Assembly (NCBI RefSeq): GCF_013087525.1
Contig: NZ_JABFCS010000001.1
Span: 3,162,001 to 3,226,000 of the forward strand
Direction of reading: 5' to 3'
Source of the DNA: Ramlibacter montanisoli
GTDB taxonomy: Bacteria; Pseudomonadota; Gammaproteobacteria; Burkholderiales; Burkholderiaceae_C
DNA length: 64,000 nt
In this document: positions 28,516-39,474 of the stretch, piece after piece
How positions within the stretch are numbered: position 1 is the stretch's first letter
How the letters are laid out: each line of letters begins with the position of its first letter
The notes under the pieces: generated by a model
Told to the model about the DNA's origin: nothing
Seen by the model: the letters and a program-made list of their open reading frames with translations, nothing else
Databases searched by the model: none
Program-made: the position numbers and the translations under genes

Positions 28516-30195
28516 TCAGTCGCGGGCGTAGATGTCCACGTCCTTGGTTTCCTTGATGAAGATCGTGCCGATCACGACGGTCGCGCCGGCGATGATGATC
28601 GGGTACCAGAGGCCGTTGTACATGTTGCCGGTCTGGGCCACGATGGCGAAGGCGGTGGTGGGCAGCAGGCCGCCGAACCAGCCGTTGCCGATGTGGTACG
28701 GCAGGCTCATGGAGGTGTAGCGGATGCGGGTGGGGAACAGTTCCACCAGCATGGCCGCGATCGGGCCGTACACCATGGTCACCAGGATCACCAGGTACAC
28801 CAGGATGGCGATCACCATCAGCTTGTTCATCTTGGCGGGATCGGCCTTGGCGGGGTAGCCGGCGGCGCGCAGGCCATCGGTCACTTCCTTCTTGAAGGCG
28901 GCGATCTTCTTCGTGCTGTCCTCGTCGAACTTGCTGTTGGCGACCACGGCGGTCGGGGCCACGATCACCTTGTCGCCGATGGTGATGGTCGCGGGCTTGC
29001 CGCGTTCGCCGACGGCGTTGTCGTAGCTCACCGAGTTCTGCGCCAGGTAGCGCTTGGCGATGTCGCAGGAGCTGAAGAAGTCGATCTCGCGCGCCACCGG
29101 GCTGCCCTGGAAGGAGCACTGCGCGGAGTCGGCGGTCACCACCACCTTGGCGTTGGCTTGCGCGGCGGCCAGGTCGGGGTTGGCGGCCTTGGTCAGCGCG
29201 CCGAACACCGGGAAGTAGGTCAGCGCGGCCAGCAGGCAGCCCGCCATGATGATCGGCTTGCGGCCGATCTTGTCGGAGAGCGCGCCGAACACGATGAAGA
29301 AGGGCGTGCCGATCACCAGGGCGGCGGCGATCATCAGGTTGGCGGTGGCGTTGTCCACGCGCAGGGACTGCGTCAGGAAGAACAGCGCGTAGAACTGGCC
29401 CGAGTACCAGACCACGGCCTGGCCGGCGGTCAGGCCGACCAGCGCCAGGATCACGATCTTCAGGTTCTTCCACTGGCCGAAGGACTCGGTGAGCGGCGCC
29501 TTGGAGGTCTTGCCCTCGGCCTTCATCTTCTGGAAGGCGGGGGATTCGTTCATGGACAGGCGGATCCACACCGAGATGCCGAGCAGCAGCACGGACAGCA
29601 GGAAGGGAATGCGCCAGCCCCAGTCACCGAAGGCCTGCTCGCCCATGGCGGTGCGCGTGCCCAGGATGACGATCAGCGACAGGAACAGGCCCAGCGTCGC
29701 GGTGGTCTGGATCCAGGCGGTGTAGGCACCACGCTTGCCGTGCGGTGCGTGCTCGGCGACGTAGGTCGCGGCCCCGCCGTACTCGCCGCCGAGGGCCAGG
29801 CCCTGCAGCATGCGCAGCGCGATCAGGATCACGGGGGCGGCGACACCGATGCTGGCGTAGCTGGGGAGCAGGCCGACGATGAAGGTCGACAGGCCCATGA
29901 TCAGGATGGTGACCAGGAAGGTGTACTTGCGGCCGATCATGTCGCCCAGGCGGCCGAACACGATGGCGCCGAAGGGACGCACCAGGAAGCCGGCGGCGAA
30001 CGCGAGCAGCGCGAAGATGAAGGCGGCGCTGGGATCCAGGCCGGAGAAGAACTGCTTGGCGATGATCGCGGCGAGCGAGCCGTACAGATAGAAGTCGTAC
30101 CACTCGAACACGGTGCCGAGGGAAGAGGCGAAGATCACCTTCTTCTCTTCCGCCGTCATCGGGCGGTTGGCGGCTGCGGGAAGGACTGCGGCCAT
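28516..30195 (-). CDS. MFS transporter, metabolite:H+ symporter (MHS) family, with extracytoplasmic insertion
   Basis: 559 residues with 12 predicted membrane segments. MHS markers are FASSLGTVFEWYDFYLYGSLA at the start, FLVRPFGAIVFGRLGDMIGRKYTF between helices 2 and 3, and RMLQGLALGGEYGGAATYVAEHAP. Relatives carry shikimate, alpha-ketoglutarate, proline/betaine or citrate. The protein is about 110 residues longer than these because of a soluble insertion at about residues 340-450 with two cysteines (SAQCSF, SSCDIAK) between membrane helices. Substrate cannot be told from sequence. It is followed by a small membrane protein. Confidence 0.92.
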   Translation of the reverse strand: MAAVLPAAANRPMTAEEKKVIFASSLGTVFEWYDFYLYGSLAAIIAKQFFSGLDPSAAFIFALLAFAAGFLVRPFGAIVFGRLGDMIGRKYTFLVTILIMGLSTFIVGLLPSYASIGVAAPVILIALRMLQGLALGGEYGGAATYVAEHAPHGKRGAYTAWIQTTATLGLFLSLIVILGTRTAMGEQAFGDWGWRIPFLLSVLLLGISVWIRLSMNESPAFQKMKAEGKTSKAPLTESFGQWKNLKIVILALVGLTAGQAVVWYSGQFYALFFLTQSLRVDNATANLMIAAALVIGTPFFIVFGALSDKIGRKPIIMAGCLLAALTYFPVFGALTKAANPDLAAAQANAKVVVTADSAQCSFQGSPVAREIDFFSSCDIAKRYLAQNSVSYDNAVGERGKPATITIGDKVIVAPTAVVANSKFDEDSTKKIAAFKKEVTDGLRAAGYPAKADPAKMNKLMVIAILVYLVILVTMVYGPIAAMLVELFPTRIRYTSMSLPYHIGNGWFGGLLPTTAFAIVAQTGNMYNGLWYPIIIAGATVVIGTIFIKETKDVDIYARD

Positions 30196-30429
30196 GTCTT
30201 GTCTCCTGGGGTCGGGGGTGAATGAGCGGCGGATTCTTTGGGCACGCTCTGACCCTGCTCTGACGCGTAGCCAACGTTGACTTGCGTCAAACTTGCGGCG
30301 GCCTGACCGTTTCAGGTGAAACCCGCGCAGTTGGTTTCACGATGCGGATTCCAGCGCGTCCTTGGCCCCGATCGCGCGGGTTAACCCGCGCCCGGCGTGC
30401 AAGGGAATCTCCTCGGTGTTTTCCCGTAG

Positions 30430-31068
30430 TCAGGAGCGCGTCTTGCCCGCCGGCACGCCGGCAGCGGCTTCCCAGGCCCCCGAAGCGAACCAGGCGTGGC
30501 CTTCGAGGTACTCCCGCAGCATCGGCAGCCCGTCGAAGCCCCAGAACAGCCTGCCGTCCACCTCCATCGTCGGCACGCCGAACAGGCCGCGGGCGATGGC
30601 GGCATCGGTGTTGGCCTTGAGTTCGGCCTTCACTTCGGCGCTGTCGGGATCGCGCTGCGGCTGCAGCTCGGCGCGCAGCTGCGCGAGGCGCTGCGCATCG
30701 GCGGCATCGGCCCCGCCGCGCCACACGTGGCGGAACACGCTCTCGGCCACGTAGCGGTTCACGCGCCCTTCGCTGCCGCAGGCCAGCGCGAGCCGCAAGG
30801 CACCCAGCGGGTTGAAAGGGTGCGCCGCCGGCATCTGCAGCGGGATGCCGTGCGCGTGCGCCAGCCACAGCACCTGGCGGTAGGTCCAGTCCCGCTTGGG
30901 GGCGATCTCCGCCGGACCCAGCTGCCCGTGGTGCTTGAGGAAGCCGGCGAACAGCACGGGCCGGTACTCGACCTCGTAGCCCAGGCCCTTGAGCGCCTCG
31001 GGCAGCTTCTCGAACGCGAGGTAGGCGTAGGGCGAGATGAAGTCGAACCAGAAGGTGATGTGCTTCAT
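30430..31068 (-). CDS. DsbA-fold 2-hydroxychromene-2-carboxylate isomerase family protein
   Basis: 212 residues. The N-terminus ITFWFDFISPYAYLAFEKL holds the catalytic-serine SPY motif of NahD-type glutathione-dependent isomerases. GVPTMEVDGRLFWGFDGLPML is the thioredoxin-fold cis-proline region. There is no CxxC, so it is not a thiol oxidase. NahD acts in naphthalene degradation, but members like this outside such clusters have no proven substrate. The ATG overlaps the DUF1289 stop by four bases (ATGA), so the genes are coupled. Confidence 0.88.
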   Translation of the reverse strand: MKHITFWFDFISPYAYLAFEKLPEALKGLGYEVEYRPVLFAGFLKHHGQLGPAEIAPKRDWTYRQVLWLAHAHGIPLQMPAAHPFNPLGALRLALACGSEGRVNRYVAESVFRHVWRGGADAADAQRLAQLRAELQPQRDPDSAEVKAELKANTDAAIARGLFGVPTMEVDGRLFWGFDGLPMLREYLEGHAWFASGAWEAAAGVPAGKTRS

Positions 31069-31286
31069 GCCCCTTGCGCCCTTTCGACCAGCAGCTTCCA
31101 AACCGCGCGCTTCTCCTCGTCGGAGGCCATGGCCCAGGAGGCGACCTCGTCCAGCGTGCGGAAGCAGCCTTCGCACAGCCCGCTGGACGCGTCCATGCGG
31201 CACACCGAGATGCACGGGGACGGCACGAAGCCGCCGGCTTCGAGTTCACGCGCGTGTTCCAGCAGCAGCTCGCGCGCCGAATTCAT
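31065..31286 (-). CDS. DUF1289 cysteine-rich small protein
   Basis: 73 residues. PSPCISVCRMDASSGLCEGCFRTLDE is the DUF1289 signature, with four cysteines in a CxxxC...CxxC arrangement that probably bind a metal or Fe-S cluster. EVASWAMASDEEKRAVW completes the domain. Start and stop overlap the flanking genes by four bases, placing it in a tight operon with YbaK-like and isomerase genes. Function unknown. Confidence 0.9.
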   Translation of the reverse strand: MNSARELLLEHARELEAGGFVPSPCISVCRMDASSGLCEGCFRTLDEVASWAMASDEEKRAVWKLLVERAQGA

Positions 31287-31786
31287 GCGGCGTCCTGCCG
31301 CACCACGTCGGCCACCGGCGCGCCGGTCAGCTTCTCCAGGTCCTGCGGCCGCAGCTTGAACACGCCGTGCGGATGGCCGGCCGCCGCCCAGATCTCCTCG
31401 AAGCGGAACAGCTCGCGGTCGATCAGGGTCACGGGCGCCTGCGCGTGCGCGATCGGCGACACGCCGCCGATGGAAAAGCCGGTCCTGGCCTTCACGAACT
31501 CGGCGTCCGCGCGGCCGGTCTTGCCGACGATGGCATCGACCTTCTTCTCGTCGACGCGGCGATCGCCCGAAGCGATCACCAGCACGGCGGCGTCGTCGGA
31601 CTTGCGGCGGAAGATGATGCTCTTGGCGATCTGCCCGACCTGGATGCCCAGCGCGTCGGCCGCCTGCTGCGCGGTGCGCGCGGCGTCATCCAGCATGCGC
31701 GGCGCATGCGGATGGCCGGCATCCTGCAAGGCCCGCGCGACGCGCTGCACGCCTTCGGGAAGGGAGCTGAGTTCGGCGCCGCACAT
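31283..31786 (-). CDS. YbaK/ProX-family aminoacyl-tRNA deacylase
   Basis: 167 residues covering the YbaK/EbsC fold. Segments are QAADALGIQVGQIAKSIIFRR, VLVIASGDRRVDEKKV and the substrate-pocket motif TGFSIGGVSPIAH, matching free-standing editing domains that deacylate mischarged tRNA such as Cys- or Ala-tRNAPro. The start ATG (MCGAELSS) is 2 bases after the HMG-CoA lyase stop. It is a housekeeping gene placed in a catabolic operon. Confidence 0.9.
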   Translation of the reverse strand: MCGAELSSLPEGVQRVARALQDAGHPHAPRMLDDAARTAQQAADALGIQVGQIAKSIIFRRKSDDAAVLVIASGDRRVDEKKVDAIVGKTGRADAEFVKARTGFSIGGVSPIAHAQAPVTLIDRELFRFEEIWAAAGHPHGVFKLRPQDLEKLTGAPVADVVRQDAA

Positions 31787-31788
31787 CG

Positions 31789-32697
31789 TCAGCCGGCGCG
31801 CTTGTTCAGGATCGCCGTCGCCGCCCGCGAGTTCGGCTTGCGGCCCAGGTAATCGCTGATGTACTTGCCGGCGTCGATCAGCTTGTCGAGGTCGATGCCG
31901 GTGTCGATCTCCATCCCGCGCAGCATGTACACGACGTCCTCCGTCGCCACGTTGCCCGTCGCGCCCTTGGCATAGGGGCAGCCGCCGAGGCCGGCCACCG
32001 AGGAGTCGTACTGCCAGATGCCCAGTTCCAGGCAGGCCATGGTGTTCACCAGCGCCTGGCCGTAGGTGTCGTGGAAGTGGCCCGAGAGGTCGTCGATCGC
32101 GTAGTGCCTGAGCGCCGCCTCCATCGCGGCCTGCACCTTGCGCGGCGTGCCGACGCCGATGGTGTCGGCCACGCCGCAGTGCTGCACGCCGATTTCCTTC
32201 ATCAGCCGCGCGACCAGTTCCACGCCCTGCGGGTCCACCTCGCCCTGGTAGGGGCATCCCACCGCGACCGAGATCGCGCCGCGCACGAAGATGCCCTGGG
32301 CGCGCGCGGCCTGCACCACCGGCGCGAAGCGTTCCATGCTCTCGGCGATCGAGCAGTTGATGTTGCGCTGGCTGAAGGCCTCGCTGGCCGCGCCGAACAC
32401 CACGATCTCGTCCGGCTTGCTCGCCACCGCGGCCTCGAAGCCCTTCATGTTGGGCGTCAGCACCGAGTAGCGCACGCCCGGCTTGCGGCGGATGCCAGCC
32501 ATCACCTCCGCGTTGTCGGCCATCTGCGGCACCCACTTGGGCGACACGAAGCTGGTGACCTCGATCTCGGTCAGGCCGGCGTCCTGCAGGCGGTGCACCA
32601 GTTCGATCTTCACCGCGGCCGGCACCGGCTCCTTCTCGTTCTGCAGGCCGTCGCGCGGGCCCACGTCGACGAGCTTCACTTTGCTGGGGAATTTCAT
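31789..32697 (-). CDS. mvaB: Hydroxymethylglutaryl-CoA lyase
   Basis: 302 residues. KLVDVGPRDGLQNEK is the N-terminal catalytic motif, followed by EVTSFVSPKWVPQMAD, the HFHDTYGQALVN metal-binding segment and SSVAGLGGCPYAKGATGNVATED with the catalytic cysteine. It splits HMG-CoA into acetyl-CoA and acetoacetate, the last step of leucine breakdown; the corresponding step in terpene breakdown uses a related lyase. The start at MKFPSKVKLVD was chosen over an upstream ATG that would add 13 non-family residues. It lies 2.2 kb from the carboxylase genes on the same strand. Confidence 0.95.
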   Translation of the reverse strand: MKFPSKVKLVDVGPRDGLQNEKEPVPAAVKIELVHRLQDAGLTEIEVTSFVSPKWVPQMADNAEVMAGIRRKPGVRYSVLTPNMKGFEAAVASKPDEIVVFGAASEAFSQRNINCSIAESMERFAPVVQAARAQGIFVRGAISVAVGCPYQGEVDPQGVELVARLMKEIGVQHCGVADTIGVGTPRKVQAAMEAALRHYAIDDLSGHFHDTYGQALVNTMACLELGIWQYDSSVAGLGGCPYAKGATGNVATEDVVYMLRGMEIDTGIDLDKLIDAGKYISDYLGRKPNSRAATAILNKRAG

Positions 32698-32701
32698 GGC
32701 T

Positions 32702-33622
32702 TCAGTATCCTTTGTCCCGGTCAACCACGCCGGCAATGGGTTCTCCGCGCTCCAGCGCGCGGATCTTGCGCGCGATCTGCGCGATGCTCTCGTCGCGCAG
32801 CGTGCGCGCCGAGGTGTGGGGCGTCACCACGACTTTCGGGTGCTGCCAGAAGGGGTGGCCGGCGGGCAGCGGCTCCTCGCGGAACACGTCCAGCACCGCG
32901 CCGGCCAGGTGGCCGCTGTCGAGCAAGGACAGCAGGTCCTCGTCGACCAGGTGCGCGCCGCGCGCGACGTTGATGACGAAGCCACCGGGCTGCAGCCGCG
33001 ACAGCACTCGGCGGTCGAGGATGTTTTCGGTCTCGGGGGTCAGCGGCAGCAGGTTCACCAGCACGCGCGTGCCGGAAAGGAAGGCATCGAACTGCCCTTC
33101 GCCCGCGAAGCACTCCACCCCCGCGACCTCCTTGCCGGAGCGGCTCCAGCCACGCACCGGGAACTCGAAGGCCGCCAGCGCCTGCGCCACCCGCTGGCCC
33201 AGCACGCCCAGGCCCATCACGCCGACGGGGAAGCCGGCGCGCGAGCGCGGCTTGCGGAAGCTCCACTTGCCGGCCGCGGTATCGGCCTCGTAGCCGTCGA
33301 GCTCGCGGAACTGGCGGATCACGTAGTGGCAGACGAACTCCGCCATCTGCGCCGACATGCCGGCGTCGTCCAGCCGCACCAGCAGCGCGCCGGGCGGCAG
33401 GCGCAGCTTCATGAGCGCGTCGACGCCGGCGCCGATGTTGAAGATGCCCTTGAGCCCCGGCTGCTCGTCCAGGAACCGCTGCGGCGGCGCCCAGACCACC
33501 GCATGGTCCGCCTGCGGCGCGCCCGGTTGCCATTCGGCGACCTCCGCGCCGGGCAAGGCGGCGCGCAGGCCTTCCAGCCAGGGCGGGATCTTGGTGTCGG
33601 TGCAGCAGACGGTGAGGCGCAT
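32702..33622 (-). CDS. D-2-hydroxyacid dehydrogenase (glyoxylate/hydroxypyruvate reductase A type)
   Basis: 306 residues. The NAD(P)-binding motif is GVMGLGVLGQRVAQALAAF, with LVNLLPLTPETENILD and FVINVARGAHLVDEDLL. Catalytic residues are the arginine in NVARG, the glutamate in DVFREEPLP and histidine in VVTPHTSA. NIGAGVD near residue 60 matches GhrA. It probably reduces glyoxylate or hydroxypyruvate. It precedes mvaB by 4 bases and so heads the mvaB-ybaK-DUF1289-isomerase operon. Confidence 0.93.
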   Translation of the reverse strand: MRLTVCCTDTKIPPWLEGLRAALPGAEVAEWQPGAPQADHAVVWAPPQRFLDEQPGLKGIFNIGAGVDALMKLRLPPGALLVRLDDAGMSAQMAEFVCHYVIRQFRELDGYEADTAAGKWSFRKPRSRAGFPVGVMGLGVLGQRVAQALAAFEFPVRGWSRSGKEVAGVECFAGEGQFDAFLSGTRVLVNLLPLTPETENILDRRVLSRLQPGGFVINVARGAHLVDEDLLSLLDSGHLAGAVLDVFREEPLPAGHPFWQHPKVVVTPHTSARTLRDESIAQIARKIRALERGEPIAGVVDRDKGY

Positions 33623-33708
33623 CGTCCTTATTGTGGAGGAGTCTTGACGCTGGGGCGCCGGGAGTGCGAAGCTGGGACGGCTGCATTTCCACCCAGACAG
33701 GAGACAAC

Positions 33709-34778
33709 ATGAAGCGCTTCCTCCCGCGCGGCCTCTGGCTCGCCCTTGCCTGGCTGCTGTTCGCCTTCCAGGCGATCGCTGCCGATTACCCGGCGCCCAG
33801 GCACGGCGTTTGGACGGTGAAGGACTTCCGCTTCCACACCGGGCAGGTGCTGCCCGAACTGAAGCTCGCGTACAGCACGGTCGGCGAGCCCACGGGCGAA
33901 CCGGTGCTGGTGCTGCACGGCACCACCGGTTCCGCAGCTTCCATGCTGAACCCCAACTTCGCGGGCGAGCTGTTCGGCGCCGGCCAGCCGCTGGACGCGA
34001 GCAAGTACTTCATCATCCTGCCGGATGCGATCGGCACCGGCCGCTCCAGCAAGCCCTCCGACGGCCTGCGCATGGGTTTCCCCAAGTACAACTACGAGGA
34101 CATGGTAGAGGCGCAGTACCGCCTGGTGCGCGAGCACCTGGGCGTCAAGCACCTGCGGCTGGTGATCGGCAATTCCATGGGCGGCATGCAGACCTGGATG
34201 TGGGCGCAGAAGTACCCGGGCTTCATGGACGTGGCGGTGCCGATGGCGTCGCTGCCCACCGGCATGTCGGGCCGCAACTGGATGCTGCGCCGGCTGCTGA
34301 CCGAAGCGATCCGGCGCGACCCGGCCTGGAACAACGGCAACTACACGACCCAGCCGCCCAGCCTGCAGTTCGCCTCGGTGTTCTTCGCCACGGCCACCAA
34401 CGGCGGCAACCACTCGTACATGCGCAACGGGCCGAACCGCGAGCGGGCCGACGCCGCGCTGGACGCGCGGCTGAAGGGCCCTTCAACGGCGATGCCAACG
34501 ACCACCTGCTGCAGTGGGAATCGTCCGCCGACTACAACCCCTCGGGCGGCCTGGAGAAGATCACGGCGACGCTGCTGGCGATCAACTCCGCCGACGACGA
34601 GCGCAACCCGGTCGAACTCGGCATCCTGGACCGCGAGATCAAGCGCGTGAAGAACGGACGCGCCTACATGATCCCGGTGAGCGAGCAGACGCTGGGGCAT
34701 GGCACGACGGCGAATGCGAGGTTCTGGAAGCAGGAGCTGGAAGCGGTGTTGAAGGCGGCGCCGCGGATCGGGATGTAG
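33709..34778 (+). CDS. Secreted alpha/beta hydrolase related to homoserine O-acetyltransferase, frameshifted
   Basis: About 356 residues after correction. A signal peptide (LWLALAWLLFAFQAIAADYP) precedes a MetX-like hydrolase fold: VLVLHGTTGSA, the nucleophile motif VIGNSMGGMQTWMWAQ, LLAINSADDERNP with the acid residue and SEQTLGHGTTANA with the histidine. A C missing from a C-run at 34479-34482 breaks the frame between ARLKGP and FNGDANDHLLQWESS. One base restores 1071 bases. An exported location makes methionine synthesis unlikely; the substrate is unknown. Confidence 0.87.
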
Positions 34779-34898
34779 CTGGGGTTCGCTTCGCTCACCA
34801 CCAGCCTACGAACGGATCTCCCCGTAGGCTGGCGGTGAGGCGCACGCCGAACCCCAGCGCATGTAGGTCGGGGTGAGCGGCGAAGCCCGAACCCCGAC
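34778..34898. repeat. Interspersed inverted-repeat element, copy C, with an extra half-unit
   Basis: Left arm 34778-34809 (GCTGGGGTTCGCTTCGCTCA then CCAGCCTAC) and right arm 34824-34858 (GTAGGCTGGCGGTGAGGCGC then CGAACCCCAGC) surround a 14-base spacer. A third half-unit at 34863-34898 (GTAGGTCGGGGTGAGCGGCG then CCGAACCCCGAC) follows, giving one and a half units. It lies between the convergent ends of the hydrolase and the carboxylase alpha-subunit genes. Confidence 0.88.
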
Positions 34899-34902
34899 AT
34901 TC

Positions 34903-36891
<1,989 letters not shown>

Positions 36892-36892
<1 letters not shown>

Positions 36893-37533
36893 CAACCCAG
36901 CTCCCGCGGCAAGGGCCGCCCCTTGAAGAACTCACCCAACCCGCGCACCACCGTGCGCAGGAACTTGAACAGCACCACGAGCAGGATCACCGCGAGCACG
37001 ATGCTGATCACCAGCACCATCGCGAAGATCACCGGGTGCGTGGCCGACAGCCACAGCATGAACACCACCAGCCCGTCTTCCAGCAGCGACACGCCGATGT
37101 TCGAGAAGGGCTCGGGCGAGGTGTTCACCGCCGCCCGCGTGGTCATCTTGGTGGCGTGGCTGGTCGCGGCCAGGCTGCCGCCCAGCAGCGCCGCGATCCA
37201 GGTCATCGCCTGGCTGTCCGCACCCAGCGCGCCGGCCGCCAGCGCGGCGCCGGCCGGGATGCGGATCACCGTGTGCACCGCATCCCACATGGAATCCACC
37301 AGGGGGATCTTGTCGGCGAAGAACTCCGCGAACAGCATGAAGCCGCTGGCGAACAGCACGCCGGGATGCTGCAGCACCTGCAGGCCCGGCGGCAGCGGGA
37401 TCCATCCGAGCCAGCCGGCCATGCCGGTCAGGAACACGGCGGCATAGAGCCGGAAGCCGCTCGCCCAGCCGAGCGCCGCCGCCAGCGCAACGAGCTGCGG
37501 CGTGTCGACCAGGTTGCCGAGCGATTCGAGCAT
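36892..37533 (-). CDS. DUF4126 integral membrane protein
   Basis: 213 residues with about five membrane segments. Segments include LVALAAALGWASGFRLYAAVFLTG, VLFASGFMLFAEFFADKIPLVDS and IFAMVLVISIVLAVILLVVLFKFL, which match the DUF4126 pattern. It sits inside the carboxylase operon, one base after the enoyl-CoA hydratase stop and overlapping the alpha-subunit start, so it is co-translated with them. It could aid uptake or membrane association of the acyl substrate; this is speculation. Confidence 0.88.
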
Positions 37534-37534
37534 C

Positions 37535-38321
37535 TCAGCTTCCCAGCAACCAGTTGGGCTTGCGCTTGCCCAGGAAGGACTGGATGCCTTCGCGGCCTTC
37601 GTCGCTGGCGCGGATGTCGGCGATGCCTTCCACCGTGCGGCGCACCAGTCCCGCGCTGATCTCGTGGCCGGCCACGTCGTGCAGCAGCTTCTTGCAGGCC
37701 TTCACGGCCTCGGGGCCGGCGTTCACCAGCGCCTGCGCGATGTCCGCGGTCTTCGCGTCCAGCTCCTCCGCCTTCACCACCTCGTGCACGAAGCCGATGC
37801 GCAGCGCCTCGGCAGCGCCGAAGCGCTCGGCGGTCAGGAAATAGCGGTGCGCGGCGCGCGCGCCCATGGCACGGATCACGTAGGGGCTGATGGTGGCGGG
37901 GATCAGGCCCAGCTTCACTTCGCTCAGGCAGAACTGCGCGCTGTCCACGGACACCGCCATGTCGCAGGCCGCCACCAGCCCCGGTGCCGCCGGCGTACAC
38001 GTCGCCCTGCACCTTGGCGATGGTGGGCTTGGGGCAATGGAAGATCACTTCCAGCATGCGCGCGAGCTGCGAGGCGTCGGCCAGGTTCTCCTCGCGCGTG
38101 TAGCCCGCCATGCGCTTCATCCAGTTCAGGTCGGCGCCGGCGCAGAAGGCCGGCCCGTTGGCCGCCAGCACCACGCAGCGCACTTCCGCGCGCTTGCCGA
38201 GCTCGGCGAACACCGCCGTGAGTTCGGCGATGACCTCGTCGTTGAAGGCGTTGCGCACTTCGGGCCGGTTGAGCGTGACGGTCTCCACGCCGCGGTCGAA
38301 CTGCAGTTCCAGGTGTTTCAT
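37535..38321 (-). CDS. Enoyl-CoA hydratase family protein (methylglutaconyl-CoA hydratase type), frameshifted
   Basis: About 261 residues. The first part has LNRPEVRNAFNDEVIAELT, ANGPAFCAGADLNWMKRM and TIAKVQGDVYAGG; the second has LVAACDMAVSVDSAQFCLSEVKLGLIP and EGIQSFLGKRKPNW. The join at 37979-37983 has one G too many in a G-run, and the length is one over a multiple of three. CAGADLNWMKRM with SEVKLGLIP is typical of LiuC/AtuE hydratases, which hydrate the product of the carboxylase. Its position supports this. Confidence 0.9.
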
Positions 38322-38330
38322 CGGTACTTC

Positions 38331-39470
38331 CTAATAGCGCTTGGCGACTTCTTCCAGCATCACTTCGGTGGCGCCGCCGCCGATGGCCAGCACGCGCGCG
38401 TCGCGCCACAGCCGCTCGATGGCGGTCTCGCGGATGTAGCCCATGCCGCCATGGAACTGCTGGCAGGCCTGCACCACCTCGTTGACCAGCTCGCCCGTGA
38501 GCGCCTTGAGCATGGACACATCCTGCACGATCTCGTGCCCTTGCGTGACGCGCCAGGCGCAGTGGTACATGAACTGCCGGGCTGCGCGCGTCTTCGCGTC
38601 CAGCATCGACAGCCGCTGCCGGATCACCTGCTGGTCCCACAGCGGCCCGCCGAAGGCCTGCCTCTGCCGCACGTAGTCCAGCGTGAGCTTCAGGGCCTGC
38701 TGGCAGTGGCCCACGGCCATCGCGGCCAGGGCGATGCGCTCGGTCTGGAAGTTCTTCATCACCGAGTAGAAGCCCCTGCCTTCCTCGCCCAGCAGGTTGG
38801 CCGCGGGAATCCGCACGTTGTCGAACACCAGCTCCGCGGTGTCCGAGGACAGCCAGCCGGACTTCTTCAGGGCGCGCCCGACGCTGAAGCCCGGCGTGCC
38901 CTTCTCGACGATGAACATCGAGACCTCGCGCTTGCCCGGCCCGGATTTCGCGGCGACGAAGTACAGGTCCGCGTGCACGCCGTTGGTGATGAACATCTTG
39001 CTGCCGTTCAGCACCCAGTGATCGCCCTCGCGCCGCGCGCTCGTGCGGATGCCCGCCACGTCGGAGCCCGCGCCGGGCTCGGTGATCGCCACCGCGCAGA
39101 TCTTCTCGCCCGCCGTCACCTGCCGCAGGTACCTGTCCTTCTGCGCCGCGCTGCCCGCATGGTGCAGGTGTGGCCCGGCCATGTCGGTGTGCACCAGCAC
39201 GGTGATGATGAAGCCGGCAAAGGTGGACTGCGACAGGGCCTCGGCGAACACCACATTGGTGAGCGCGTCCGCGCCGCCGCCGCCGTAGGCCGGCTCGAAC
39301 ATCAGGCCGAGCATGCCGGCCGCGCCCATGCGGCGCAGCACCTCGCGCGGCACGAAGCCCTGCTCCTCCCACTGCTGCCCGTGCGGCTCGACCTCGCGGG
39401 CGATGAAGCGCGCCACCTGGTCGCGCAGCAGCTCGTGCTCGGGGGTGTCGTAGATCGAGGCGTTGCTCAC
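38331..39470 (-). CDS. Acyl-CoA dehydrogenase of the branched acyl-CoA pathway
   Basis: 379 residues with the full ACAD fold: ICAVAITEPGAGSDVAGIRTSA (FAD/substrate loop), WVLNGSKMFITNG, RIALAAMAVGHCQQALKL and QFHGGMGYIRETAIERLWRDARVLAIGGGATEVM at the C-terminus. The position used by medium-chain enzymes for the catalytic glutamate (YEG) is GGG here, so the base is probably in the helix used by isovaleryl-CoA-type enzymes. The N-terminus does not look like canonical isovaleryl-CoA dehydrogenase, and citronellyl-CoA dehydrogenase is possible. Four bases separate it from the beta subunit gene. Confidence 0.92.
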   Translation of the reverse strand: MSNASIYDTPEHELLRDQVARFIAREVEPHGQQWEEQGFVPREVLRRMGAAGMLGLMFEPAYGGGGADALTNVVFAEALSQSTFAGFIITVLVHTDMAGPHLHHAGSAAQKDRYLRQVTAGEKICAVAITEPGAGSDVAGIRTSARREGDHWVLNGSKMFITNGVHADLYFVAAKSGPGKREVSMFIVEKGTPGFSVGRALKKSGWLSSDTAELVFDNVRIPAANLLGEEGRGFYSVMKNFQTERIALAAMAVGHCQQALKLTLDYVRQRQAFGGPLWDQQVIRQRLSMLDAKTRAARQFMYHCAWRVTQGHEIVQDVSMLKALTGELVNEVVQACQQFHGGMGYIRETAIERLWRDARVLAIGGGATEVMLEEVAKRY

Positions 39471-39474
39471 CGCG

